DNA of 64,000 nucleotides from Sphaerisporangium sp040683095 (GTDB lineage Bacteria > Actinomycetota > Actinomycetes > Streptosporangiales > Streptosporangiaceae): positions 36,366 through 100,365 of the forward strand of contig NZ_JBFBCI010000029.1 in assembly GCF_040683095.1 (NCBI RefSeq), given 5' to 3'. Positions 24,181 to 32,846 of this stretch are shown piece by piece. Made by a program: the position numbers and the translations under genes. Within the stretch, counting starts at the first letter, position 1; every line of letters starts with the position of its first letter. The notes under the pieces were generated by a model. The model had not been told where the DNA came from, did no database searches, and saw nothing but the letters and a program-made list of their open reading frames with translations.

Positions 24181-25203
24181 ATGACGCTGACCCAGTTGCG
24201 AACCTTCCTGGCGGTGGCGGAGACCGGCTCGGTGCGGGCGGCGGCCAAGCGCCTCGTGGTCACCGAGTCGGCGGTGTCGGCGTCGGTGGCGGCGTTGCAG
24301 CGGTCGCTCGGCCTCCAACTCCTGCGCCCTTCGGGCCGCGGGCTGGAACTGACCGAAGCAGGAGAGGTCTACGCCGGATACGTGCGCCGATCGCTCGGCC
24401 TGCTCGAATCGGGACGCACGGCCGCCCTAGGCGAGACCGACCCCGAGGGCGGCGAGCTGAGGATCGCCGCCGTGACGCCCGCCGGGGAGCAACTCGTCCC
24501 TCGCCTGCTGCATGCCTTCCGCCAGGCCCATCAGCGGGTCCAGATAAATCTGGAGATCGGCAACCGGGAGCGGGTCCACGAGCTACTCGACCGTCACGAG
24601 GTGGACCTCGTCGTCGGTGGCCGTCCCCCCACCGGATGGACCGTGCTCGCCATGCGCCGGCACGAGTTGCTCATCGTCGCCGCTCCCGTGGAACCACCAA
24701 GAGGCGACGGGCACACCGCTCGCATGGAACCACCGGAAGGCGACGGCCACACCGCTCGCATGGAACCACCGAAAGGCGACGGGCCCGCCGGAACGCCGGA
24801 ACCATGGGAACGGCGCCGCGCATGGCTGGAGGACCAGACCTGGCTGCTCCGCGAGCACGGGTCCGGCACCCAGGCGAGCACCCAGGTCCTGCTGGAGGAG
24901 CTGGACATCGCGCCGCCGACGATGACCATCGGCTCCAACGCCGCCATCAGGGAGGCCGTGATCGCGGGCCTCGGGGTCAGCCTGATGTCCCGGGACGCGG
25001 TGGCACGCGACCTGGCATCAGGCGCGATCGCCGTGCTCGACACCCCGAGAACGCCCCTGCGCCGAGACTGGCACCTCATCGCCCACCCAGGCGGCCTGCC
25101 CGCCACCGCGGCCCTGTTCGTCCGCCACGTCGTAGCCTCGGGAGAGTTCACCACCCCCGCGCACCCGACCCCACCGCATCCACCGCATCAACGGCCCTGC
25201 TGA
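24181..25203 (+). CDS. cbbR: LysR-family regulator CbbR with in-frame repeat insertion
   Basis: The 340-residue LysR-type regulator is divergent from cbbLS and is the expected activator of RuBisCO genes. The N-terminal winged helix (QLRTFLAVAETGSVRAAAKRLVV, ESAVSASVAALQ) is standard. The effector domain follows, but between RHELLIVAAPV and the next conserved segment (WLLREHGSGT) there is a Pro/Gly/His-rich insertion built from 12-residue repeats. The ATG at 24181 is preceded by GGAG; an ATG 15 nt earlier is also possible. The symbol is by context and the effector is unknown. Confidence 0.88.
   Translation: MTLTQLRTFLAVAETGSVRAAAKRLVVTESAVSASVAALQRSLGLQLLRPSGRGLELTEAGEVYAGYVRRSLGLLESGRTAALGETDPEGGELRIAAVTPAGEQLVPRLLHAFRQAHQRVQINLEIGNRERVHELLDRHEVDLVVGGRPPTGWTVLAMRRHELLIVAAPVEPPRGDGHTARMEPPEGDGHTARMEPPKGDGPAGTPEPWERRRAWLEDQTWLLREHGSGTQASTQVLLEELDIAPPTMTIGSNAAIREAVIAGLGVSLMSRDAVARDLASGAIAVLDTPRTPLRRDWHLIAHPGGLPATAALFVRHVVASGEFTTPAHPTPPHPPHQRPC
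24688..24783 (+). repeat. 36-bp tandem repeat inside cbbR (2.7 copies)
   Basis: The units are 24688-24723, 24724-24759 and a partial 24760-24783. They encode EPPxGDGHTAR-M. The repeats are 36 bp and in frame, with few mismatches, which suggests recent expansion. They fall in the effector-binding domain of CbbR, where most relatives have no insertion. Confidence 0.85.
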
Positions 25204-25751
25204 GGGCCGCTGTGGCATAGGACCGTCTCCACGCTTTCAGGGGATTGTCAGGCAGCCGTGACCGCCGGAATGCCGTATTAGAGCAGAGGGCACTGGCGGA
25301 GCGTTCGGTCGTGGTCATCGCTTGATCGTCGTCAAGGCCTGACCTGAAGATCGACCTTGAGTGATCCACCGTGTGTGTCCTTCTACGCACCGAGAGTATT
25401 CATCGTTGCAGCTCACACGACGTGCGATCTGTGAGTCGATGTGCCGATGGACTGGATGGTCTCCCCGGGCTCCGGTTGTCAACTGTGGCTGTCGGCGCTG
25501 CTGACTGTCTGGCGATACGAGATCGTCAGTGGCCGGCGGCATGTGGTGTGTCGGTGGCCGCGGCCTCGTCGTAGGCGATAAGGGTGGAGTGGCCGGCGCC
25601 GAGATGCCGGGCGGCGGCGACCGGTTCCTGAGCGTCGTGGTGTCGCAGGGCGATGGCGAGCCTGGGTGTGCTGTACCTGGGCAGATGGCAGCCTGGTTGC
25701 CGCCGTCGACTGGGCCGAAGCTGAGGTCACAGCTCACTCCGCGAGGGCCCG
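25204..25751. other. 548-bp stretch without a confident gene
   Basis: Possible reading frames on both strands show no family that I recognise. A leftward frame near 25560-25690 (RYSTPRLAIALRHHDAQEP, then AGHSTLIAYDEAA) has protein-like composition but no start; it may be the end of a decayed gene. The base composition is lower in GC near 25330-25450 than in the surrounding genes. Confidence 0.4.
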
Positions 25752-27176
25752 TTGCCCTGGCATGACGAACAGGATCTCTCCTTGATCGCCTCTGGCACCA
25801 CCAGTCCTGCTGTGCTCGAACAGCTTCAGCGCCGATCCGCCGACCCGAAGCGGCGCATCCTGTTCACCGGCGCGACCATCGTCACCATGGACCCCGACTC
25901 CGGTGTCCTGTACGGCGCGGACCTGCTCGTCGAAGGCGACACGATCCTCGGCGTCGGCCCTGGCTTGAGCCGGGAGGGCGCGGTGGTCGTCGACGCGACC
26001 GGCACGATCCTGGCCCCCGGCTTCGTCGACACCCACCGGCACGCCTGGGAGACGCAGCTGCGCCGGATCATGCCGGACGTCGACGACCTCGGCGCCTACG
26101 TCATGTCCACTCTTGCCGGTTACGCCACGGTCTACCGGCCCCACGACATGTACGTCGGGACGAAGCTGGCCGCTCTGACGGCGATCGACAGCGGCATCAC
26201 GACCATGCTCGACTTCTCCCACAACTCCCGCACCCCCGAGCACTCCGACGCCGCCGTCGAGGCTCTCGTCGACAGTGGCATCCGCGGTGTGCACGCTTCC
26301 ATGGGCCCGCATTTCGGCGACTGGGACAAGCAGTGGCCCGGTGACCTGGCCCGGCTCAAGGAGAAGTACTTCGCCAGTGACGACCAGTTGCTGACCCTGC
26401 GGCTGGCCGCGCTGGCCACCGACGAGATCGCCGGGGCCGCTCTCGCCTACGGCCCCGAACTCGCCCGCACGGCGAAGGAACTGGGCATCGGGGTGAGCGT
26501 GGACGCCGTGTTCGGTATCTCTTCCTCGCAGGCCGTTCTGGAATGGGAGAGGGCCGGCATCCTCGGCGCTGACCTCACCCTGATCCACGCCACCGGCCTG
26601 ACCCCCCAGGCGTGGAAGGCGATCGGGGAGAGCGGAACGACCATTGCCCTGGCCCCGACCTCGGACGCCCAGATCGGACTGGAGACCGCGATCCCCGCAG
26701 TCGACGAGGCCCTGTCGGTGGGGGTGCGGCCGGGTCTGAGCATCGACGTCGAGGTGGCGTTGGTCAGCGACATGTTCACGCAGATGCGGGCCCTGCACGC
26801 CATCCAGCGGATGCGCGCGGTCAACGCCGTCTACGGCACCGACCGGCAGCCGGCCCGCATCACCACCTACGACGTCCTGGACTTCGCGACCCTCCAGGGC
26901 GCCCGTACCAACGGCCTGGACGGCGTCACCGGTTCGCTCACTCCGGGCAAGAAGGCCGACCTCCTGGTCATCCAGGCGGAAGACCTCAACAACATGCCGC
27001 TCAACGATGCGGTCGGCACCATCGTCCTGGGCTCGGACGCGCGCAACATCAGCGCCGTCCTCATCAACGGCGAACCCCGCAAATGGAACGGCCAGGTCCT
27101 CGACGTCGACCTGCGCGCTCTGCGCGACGAGGTCCACGCCTCCCGCGAGTACGTGCTCAACACCCCCGCGGCCTGA
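25752..27176 (+). CDS. Amidohydrolase of the TRZ/ATZ (cytosine deaminase-like) group
   Basis: This 474-residue metal-dependent hydrolase or deaminase has the N-terminal composite sheet (FTGATIVTMDPDSG, GFVDTHRHAWET with the metal HxH), a TIM barrel with LIHATGLTP and LSIDVEVALVSD supplying the third metal ligand and the catalytic Asp, and the C-terminal sheet (GSLTPGKKADLLVI). The substrate cannot be told; related enzymes act on chlorotriazines, adenosine derivatives or imidazolones. The start is uncertain: TTG at 25752 gives the full frame, and no ATG with a good ribosome site precedes the conserved part. Confidence 0.88.
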   Translation: MPWHDEQDLSLIASGTTSPAVLEQLQRRSADPKRRILFTGATIVTMDPDSGVLYGADLLVEGDTILGVGPGLSREGAVVVDATGTILAPGFVDTHRHAWETQLRRIMPDVDDLGAYVMSTLAGYATVYRPHDMYVGTKLAALTAIDSGITTMLDFSHNSRTPEHSDAAVEALVDSGIRGVHASMGPHFGDWDKQWPGDLARLKEKYFASDDQLLTLRLAALATDEIAGAALAYGPELARTAKELGIGVSVDAVFGISSSQAVLEWERAGILGADLTLIHATGLTPQAWKAIGESGTTIALAPTSDAQIGLETAIPAVDEALSVGVRPGLSIDVEVALVSDMFTQMRALHAIQRMRAVNAVYGTDRQPARITTYDVLDFATLQGARTNGLDGVTGSLTPGKKADLLVIQAEDLNNMPLNDAVGTIVLGSDARNISAVLINGEPRKWNGQVLDVDLRALRDEVHASREYVLNTPAA

Positions 27177-27373
27177 GCACCGTCCCTTCGCTTCGAAGAT
27201 CCGAGCAGCACCTTCTCCAGGCTTCAGGGAAGCGGTGCGCCGCCTCACCCGGCCCGGAGAGCGGGGCGCGCACCCGCCATCTCGCGGGAGAGAACGGGAC
27301 TGCGGCAGAGCCCGCGCGCCCGGCATCAGGGCCTCACCCAGCACCACCGACGACACCGAAAGCAGATACCGAC

Positions 27374-28099
27374 ATGCCCACCACATCCTGGACGGCGCCG
27401 CGCCGCGACGACGAGGTCCTGCGCGCCGTGGGTGACCCGCAAGGGTGCCCGCTCCTGCTGACCGGCGGCACGGTCATTACCGGCGATCCGCTGCTGGGCG
27501 ACTGGCAGGAAGCCGACGTCCTCATTGGCGGTTCCGTGATCGTGGGGATCGGCCCCGGCCTGCTGACCGCGGCCGGGGACGACAACATGATCGTCGTCGA
27601 CTGCGCGGGCACCCTCGTCCTGCCCGCCGCCATCGACTTCACCGCCCCACACACCAGCGCCACCCTGACCCCGGGCCGGGCCGCCGACATCGCCGTCCTG
27701 CGCCTGGCCGACACCCCCGGAATACCCGTCGGCGCGGTACCGGCCCGCGGCGGCCACCTCGACCTCCTGGTCACCGACGGGCAGGTCCGCCTCTGGAACG
27801 GCCGCCCCCTCGACGCGGCCGGCACCACCACCGCGCCGGCCCCCGCGGGTGCGCCCGCCCACGACCCGGCGCATCCCTTCCTGGGGATGTGGGTCGACGA
27901 CGACGGCTTCGTGCGCCAGGAGCTGCTGCCCGACGGGCGCTACGACGAGGCGCGCGGGGAGCGCCCCAGCGCCTACCAGGGCCGCTACTGGATCACCGGT
28001 AACCGCATCGACTACCTCGACGACCTGGGTTTTTGGGCCTTCGGCGAATTCCAGGACGGCAGCCTGCACCACGCCGGCTACCGCTTCACCCGCCGCTGA
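27374..28099 (+). CDS. Barrel-less amidohydrolase shell fused to an Atu4866 domain
   Basis: The protein has 241 residues. Residues 28-90 match the N-terminal composite sheet of amidohydrolases (LLTGGTVITGDP, VIVGIGPGL, AGTLVLPAAIDF) and residues 95-150 match the C-terminal sheet (TLTPGRAADIAVLRL, VRLWNGRPL), but the whole catalytic barrel and the HxH are absent. The last 85 residues form an Atu4866-type domain (FLGMWVDDDGFVRQELL, GRYDEARGE, YQGRYWITGNRIDYLDD). It cannot be a hydrolase. It lies about 200 bp after the full-length amidohydrolase and may have arisen from a partial duplication of it. Confidence 0.75.
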   Translation: MPTTSWTAPRRDDEVLRAVGDPQGCPLLLTGGTVITGDPLLGDWQEADVLIGGSVIVGIGPGLLTAAGDDNMIVVDCAGTLVLPAAIDFTAPHTSATLTPGRAADIAVLRLADTPGIPVGAVPARGGHLDLLVTDGQVRLWNGRPLDAAGTTTAPAPAGAPAHDPAHPFLGMWVDDDGFVRQELLPDGRYDEARGERPSAYQGRYWITGNRIDYLDDLGFWAFGEFQDGSLHHAGYRFTRR

Positions 28100-28176
28100 C
28101 CACGCCACCCCACGTCTTTCCCCGGCCGATCGCACCTCCCTCGTGCGATCGGCCGGCCCGTACCCCCGGAGTCCGC

Positions 28177-29406
28177 ATGTCCCGTCCCACCCTCACCCCC
28201 CGGCACCCGGCCCAGGCCGGCGCACCGCTCGCACCCCCTGACCGGGCCCCCGCCACCGCGGCAATCGCGCTGCTGACCTCGCTCGGTGTCCTGGTCGTCG
28301 GCCAGATGTACACCGTCCTGGCCCTGCTCCACCCCATGGCCCTCTCCCTGCACACCACACCCGAGAAGATCACCTGGACCGTCACCGCGTTCGGCTTCGC
28401 CTACGCCGCCGGATTCCTTCTCGCCGGCCCCCTCACCGACCGGTACGGGCCACGCGCGGTGATGACCACCGGGCTGGCGGCGGCAACGGCAGCCACCGCT
28501 GCGGTCAGCACGGCCCCGGACCTGACCTGGGCCATCACCCTGCGCATCGTCCAGGGACTGACAGCCGCGACATTCGCGCCCGCCGCGTTCTCCTACATCG
28601 CCCACCACCTCGCACCACAGCGGCGCGCGATCGCGCTGACCTGTGTCACCAGCGGCATGCTCGGGGCCGCCGTCCTCATGCAGATCGCGGCCCAGGCCGT
28701 GGCGGCCGGGCCCGGGTGGCGCGCGGTGTTCCTCATCAGCGCCGCCCTCATGGCCCTGAGCCTGCTGCCCGTGCGCCGCACCCTGAGCCCCACCCCGCGC
28801 CGGGACACCGACGGTGGCCTGCTCCGGGCCTTCACCGCGATGCCGCGGCTGCTGCGCAAGGGCCGCCTGGTTGCCCTGTACGCGGCCACCGCGACCCTGA
28901 TGGGCGCATTCGTCGCCGTCTACACGGCCGTGGCCGCCGCCGGACCGCCCGGTATCGCCGGGCACCCCGGCGCGATCCTGGCCCTGCGGGCGAGCGCGCT
29001 GCCCGCACTGATGGCCGTCCCGCTGCTCGCGTCCCTGCTGTCGCGGCTGGCCGCGCCGCGGCGACTGGTGCTCGCCCTGGGGACGGCCGCCGTCGCCGTC
29101 GCCACCGCTTCCCTGCTCGGCGGCCACGCCATCGCCTTGGCCGTGGCGCTGCTGCTGTTCGTGGCCGCCGTCGCGACCGGGGCGCCCGCTGTCGTCGAGA
29201 CCGTGAACGCCACCGCCCCGCACGCGCGGGGCGCGGCCGTCGCCCTCTACGCGTGCAGCATGTTCATCGGCGCCAGCCTGGGCCCGCAACTGGCCGGCGC
29301 CCTGACCGGGCAGGGCTTCGGCATCATCCTGCGCGTCGCCGCCGCCGGGCTCGTCCTGGGTACCGTTCTAGCGCTGCCGACCCTGCGCCACCAGCACCCG
29401 GAGTAA
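28177..29406 (+). CDS. MFS transporter, drug-efflux type
   Basis: The 409-residue major facilitator protein has about 12 hydrophobic segments. The loop between helices 2 and 3 is GPLTDRYGPRAVM, the MFS signature. The best match is to the sugar/drug efflux (AraJ/NepI-like) group. It starts at ATG 28177, about 80 bp after the Atu4866 fusion gene and on the same strand. The substrate is unknown. It ends in front of a long palindrome. Confidence 0.88.
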   Translation: MSRPTLTPRHPAQAGAPLAPPDRAPATAAIALLTSLGVLVVGQMYTVLALLHPMALSLHTTPEKITWTVTAFGFAYAAGFLLAGPLTDRYGPRAVMTTGLAAATAATAAVSTAPDLTWAITLRIVQGLTAATFAPAAFSYIAHHLAPQRRAIALTCVTSGMLGAAVLMQIAAQAVAAGPGWRAVFLISAALMALSLLPVRRTLSPTPRRDTDGGLLRAFTAMPRLLRKGRLVALYAATATLMGAFVAVYTAVAAAGPPGIAGHPGAILALRASALPALMAVPLLASLLSRLAAPRRLVLALGTAAVAVATASLLGGHAIALAVALLLFVAAVATGAPAVVETVNATAPHARGAAVALYACSMFIGASLGPQLAGALTGQGFGIILRVAAAGLVLGTVLALPTLRHQHPE

Positions 29407-29418
29407 TCTCCTTCCATT

Positions 29419-29470
29419 TCGTGCAGGTGAGCCCCTCGCACCACATGGTGCGAGGGGCTCACCTGCACGA
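29419..29470. terminator. 52-nt near-perfect palindrome between convergent genes
   Basis: Arms of 25 bp (29419-29443 and 29446-29470) surround a 2-nt centre, with no mismatch. It lies 13 bp after the MFS stop and 16 bp from the end of the convergent regulator gene, so it should terminate both. Its length and tight centre would also allow cruciform extrusion. Confidence 0.8.
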
Positions 29471-29485
29471 GGCCGTGCCGCTGCG

Positions 29486-30328
29486 TTACTGCTCCGTGGC
29501 GGATTCCTGGTGGCGTGTGACGTGGAGGCTGCCGAGCAGGGCGAGCGCCTGGGCACCGGGGCTGCCGGGTGCGGCGTGGTAGATCACCAACTGCTGGCCC
29601 GGCGCTCCGCGCACGTCGAAGGTCTGGTAGGTCAGGTCGAGGGCACCGACGTCGGGGTGAACGAGCTCCTTACCGTCCCGGGTCTTTCCGTGGACGGTGT
29701 GCGAGGACCACAGGGCGGCGAACTCCTCGCTCTCCTGAGACAGGGAGCCGACGAGGTCGTGCAGACGCCGGTAGTGCGGGTCCAGGCCCGTGGCGTGACG
29801 CAGTCCGGCCACGACCGCCTCCGCAGCCCGCCCCCACTGCGTGAAGAAGCTCCGGGCGGCCGGGTCGAGGAACGTCATGCGGGCCATGTTGTCCATGTCC
29901 TCGAACGGCGAGAACAGCGCGTCGGCCAGCGCGTTCGACGCCAGGAAGTCGTTGGCCGGGTTCAGGACGAACGCCGCGGCGCTCGAGTATCCGTCCAGCA
30001 ACTGGCGCAACGCGGGACTCACGCTCTCTCGCGGCTGCGGCCGCTGACCGTCCGGCGCGGTACCGGCCAGCCGGAACATGTGCTCCCGCGCCTGCTCGTC
30101 CATCCGCAGCGCACCGCTGATGGACTCCAGGATCTGCGGAGACGGGCTGCGCTCGCGGCCCTGCTCCAGTCGGGCGTAGTAGTCGCTGTTCATCCCGGCC
30201 AGGACGGCCACCTCCTCCCGCCGCAGCCCCGCCACCCGGCGCGCACCGTAGGAGGCGAGCCCGACATCGTCGGGCCGCAGGCGGGCGCGGTGGGCGCGCA
30301 GGAAGTCTCCGAGATCATTGCTGCTCAC
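29486..30328 (-). CDS. XRE-family regulator with MmyB-like ligand domain
   Basis: The 280-residue protein has an N-terminal helix-turn-helix (LRREEVAVLAGMNSDYYARLEQGRE, typical of actinobacterial HTH_31 regulators), then a MmyB-like domain (LDGYSSAAAFVLNPANDFLASNALA; LDLTYQTFDVRGAPGQQLVIY). Such regulators often repress a divergent short-chain dehydrogenase. Here the divergent genes are the second Atu4866 protein and a broken SDR. The GTG start has a ribosome site very close to it, so the exact start is uncertain. Confidence 0.9.
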   Translation of the reverse strand: MSSNDLGDFLRAHRARLRPDDVGLASYGARRVAGLRREEVAVLAGMNSDYYARLEQGRERSPSPQILESISGALRMDEQAREHMFRLAGTAPDGQRPQPRESVSPALRQLLDGYSSAAAFVLNPANDFLASNALADALFSPFEDMDNMARMTFLDPAARSFFTQWGRAAEAVVAGLRHATGLDPHYRRLHDLVGSLSQESEEFAALWSSHTVHGKTRDGKELVHPDVGALDLTYQTFDVRGAPGQQLVIYHAAPGSPGAQALALLGSLHVTRHQESATEQ

Positions 30329-30358
30329 CCCTCCAGGCTACGCCGCCCTCCGCCCCGC

Positions 30359-30383
30359 TGCCTGGGTGCGCCGTACCCAGGCA
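30359..30383. promoter_or_regulatory. Inverted repeat in the XRE divergent promoter
   Basis: TGCCTGGGT-N7-ACCCAGGCA is a perfect 9-bp dyad placed 31 bp upstream of the XRE start and 75 bp before the Atu4866 gene. It is the likely operator of the adjacent regulator. Confidence 0.55.
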
Positions 30384-30457
30384 CGACTCGCCCTGGCTCG
30401 CGCCCGCCGACCCGCCCACGCTGGTGATCAGCACAGTCAGACGAGAAGGAGCGCAAG

Positions 30458-30748
30458 GTGAAAAAGCAGTCGAGCGGGCCGCGGGAAGCCGTCGGGCGAA
30501 AGACCGGTGACGTGGACGTGGTCGGGATGTGGGTGACCGCGGACGGGCACATCCGCCAGGAGCTGCTGTCCGACGGCCGCTACGACGAGGCCCGCGGTGG
30601 CCACCGCAGCGCCTACACCGGCCGCTACACGGTGACCGGCAGCCACCTCGACTACGTGGATGACACCGGCTTCACCGCCACCGGCGACATCCGCGACGGC
30701 GTGCTCTTCCACGAGCACCTCGTCCTGTACAAGGAGGAGCAGGCGTGA
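30458..30748 (+). CDS. Atu4866-family small protein
   Basis: This 96-residue protein of the Atu4866 type has VVGMWVTADGHIRQELL, GRYDEARGG, YTGRYTVTGSHLDYVDDTGF and DGVLFHEHLVLY. It is a small beta-barrel family of unknown function that often occurs in MmyB-regulated cassettes. It is about 60 percent similar, by eye, to the C-terminal part of the 27.4 kb gene. The GTG start has AAGGAG upstream. It overlaps the next gene by ATGA-type contact. Confidence 0.8.
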   Translation: MKKQSSGPREAVGRKTGDVDVVGMWVTADGHIRQELLSDGRYDEARGGHRSAYTGRYTVTGSHLDYVDDTGFTATGDIRDGVLFHEHLVLYKEEQA

Positions 30749-31475
30749 CCCGCACGGCGAGGACCTTCCTGATCACCGGCGTCAGCAGCGGCCTGGGCCG
30801 GGCGTTCGCCACCGCCGCCCTGGACGCCGGCCACACCGTCGTCGGCACCGTCCGCAACGACACCGACGCGACGGCGTTCACCGTCCCGGCCTGGAGGGCA
30901 CCTTCGAGGAGACGCCCCTGGCCGACCTGCGCGCCCAGTTCGACGTCAACGTCTTCGGCGCCGCCGCCACCGTGCAGGCCGTCCTGCCGTTCATGCGCGA
31001 ACGCCGCCGCGGCCACATCCTGGCCGTCACCTCCATGGGCGGCCTGGCCACCTTCCCCGGCGTTTCCGCCTACTGCGGCAGCAAGTACGCACTGGAAGGC
31101 ATCCTCGAAGCCCTCGGCAAGGAAGTCGCCGGCTTCAACATCCACGTCACCGCCATCGAACCCGGCTCCTTCCGCACCGACTGGGCCGGCCGCTCCATGA
31201 TCCGTACGCCGCGATCCATCCCCGACTACGACGAGGTGTTCGAGCCCATCCGCGCCGCCCGCCAGACCGCCAGCGGCAACCAGCTCGGCAACCCCGCCAA
31301 GGCCGCCGCCGCCCTTCTGCGCATCCTCGACGAAGCGAATCCGCCGGCCCACCTCGTCCTCGGCTCCGACGCCCTGCGCCTGGTCCGAGCCGGACGCGAA
31401 ACCGTCCAGAGCGACCTCGACACCTGGGAAGACCTCACCCTGTCCACCGACTACACCCCCGACGACGCGCCGTAA
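30745..31475 (+). pseudogene. Short-chain dehydrogenase broken by an internal frameshifting deletion
   Basis: The first frame gives the nucleotide-binding start (FLITGVSSGLGRAFATAAL) and runs to about 30890. The second frame then continues with GLEGTFEETPLADLRAQFDVNVFG and the active-site YCGSKYALEG. About 45-60 codons that should lie between, including the NNAG motif, are missing, and the frame changes at the join. The product cannot be a normal SDR, so the pseudogene call is firm unless this is a sequencing error. Confidence 0.85.
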
Positions 31476-31764
31476 GTCGGTGCCGCCGGCGCACACGCGC
31501 CGCCAACCTTGGGGCCATCCTCACCACGAATCTCCTGATGTCACCGGGTCGCGCCGCCTACGCCAGGCCCGTCGCCGCTTGTTCAGCGCGGCCGCCGTAG
31601 TGGTGGGGTCGAGCAGCGCCGCCGAACTCGGTCACGGCGATACGGATGACGCCGCCCCCATCCGGGGCCCGGCGGCACTCCGGATGCGCGCGAGTTCGGC
31701 GGCGCCCTCGGCGAGGACCTTCTTCCGGCCGGTGGCCTACGAGTCGTTCAGCGCGCCCAGTACC
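31476..31764. other. 289-bp stretch with decayed coding sequence
   Basis: No full gene is visible. A leftward frame around 31640-31740 reads RKKVLAEGAAELARIR, coherent but without start or end. It probably derives from a gene partly deleted when the cation transporter fragment was brought here. Confidence 0.35.
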
Positions 31765-32241
31765 TGACGCCACAACCGCCTCGACTCCATCATCAAGGTC
31801 TCCGCCGCCGCCGTCGCCTGGCAGTTCTCCGCCCACGAGCACGCCGTGCGCCAGGCCCGGGAGAAGACCAAGCTGCGGACCATCGCCGTCTCCTTCTTCG
31901 CCCTCGCCGCCCTCTCCTTAGCGGTCATGCCGTTCCTGTCCGCTGCCCAGCGCCGTGCCGGCCGCGCACTCGGCTCCGCCAGCGCGGTCGCCGACTCCAA
32001 GCAGACCCTGCTCTGCATCTGCCTGTCCGTCGTCCTCCTCGCCGGGCTGATCCTCAATGTCACCCTCGTTTGGAGCTGGGCCGACCCGACTGCCGCCCTC
32101 GTCATCACCGCGATCGCCGCAAAAGAAGGCCGCGACGCCTGGCAGGGCAAGGGCTGCTGTGCCCCGAACACCGCTCTCGCCCCGCAAGCCGGCCGGGAGG
32201 CCGACGCCTGCGGCTGCCAGACCGGCTGCGACTGCTGCTGA
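31765..32241 (+). pseudogene. N-terminally truncated cation diffusion facilitator transporter
   Basis: Reading from just after an in-frame TGA, the sequence gives LDSIIKVSAAAVAWQFSAHEH, then REKTKLRTIAVSFFALAALSLAVM, LLCICLSVVLLAGLIL, and DPTAALVITAIAAKEGRDAWQGKGCC. These match the middle and end of actinobacterial CDF-family transporters, with the first helices missing. The tail has a Cys cluster (CGCQTGCDCC) like that of some metal transporters. No proper start codon precedes the first helix. Confidence 0.75.
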
Positions 32242-32284
32242 CCACATCCGAACGACGGCCTGGTGCCCCAGCGTGACTTCGTGA

Positions 32285-32846
32285 TCATGGCCTCGTGGTT
32301 TGCACTTCTCCCCCGAGCAGCCGGGTGTTCTCCACCATCAGGCGTTGAACGACGTTGCGCAGCGACAGCAGGTCCGCCTCCCCGCGCCGGGCGCCTGCCA
32401 GGGCCTGGTCCCGCTCCCGGCGCAGTTCTTCGACCTCGGGGTTCGCGTCCAGGATCGCTACGTGCTCGCCCCGCGCGCTGGCCGCGAGATCCCGCACGCG
32501 GAGGGCTCGAAGTTCGGCACGGGTTGTGTCGAGCTCCCGGCGCAGCGCGGCGTTCTGTTCGAGGAGCATGCGGTTCTCCACCGTCAGCGCGGCTTCCTGT
32601 CGGGCTACGGCGGCGGACACTGCGCGGGGGCGGTCGCCGGCGAGGTGGGCGCGGACGGCCTCCGCCTCGGCTTTCAGGTCGCGGTGGCGCTGGAGATACT
32701 GCGGGTTGACTTCGGCTCGCCTGGTGATCTCCGCGTCGGAGAGCGGCGTGCGGGCCCTGCGCATGCTAGTGATGACGTCCAGCACCCGGCGGCGGCACCG
32801 CTCGCTGTCGGACCGACGCCGGGCCGCGGCAGCCTCCCGCGCCGGG
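32285..32846 (-). pseudogene. TnpC / DUF6262-like coiled-coil protein, N-terminus lost
   Basis: About 185 codons encode a helical DNA-binding start (RRVLDVITSMRRARTPLSDAEITRRAEVNPQYLQRH) and a long coiled coil (VENRMLLEQNAALRRELDTTRAELRALR). This is the third member of Tn554-like recombinase triads. It has no start codon of its own and is joined at its 5' side to the broken middle recombinase, so a deletion has removed its beginning and the end of its neighbour. Confidence 0.7.

Noticed and set aside
25315..25737. 140-codon minus-strand frame between cbbR and the amidohydrolase
   Set aside because: Pro/Thr/Arg-rich low-complexity translation with no recognised motif; another frame of the same strand is more protein-like, so neither is called as a gene.
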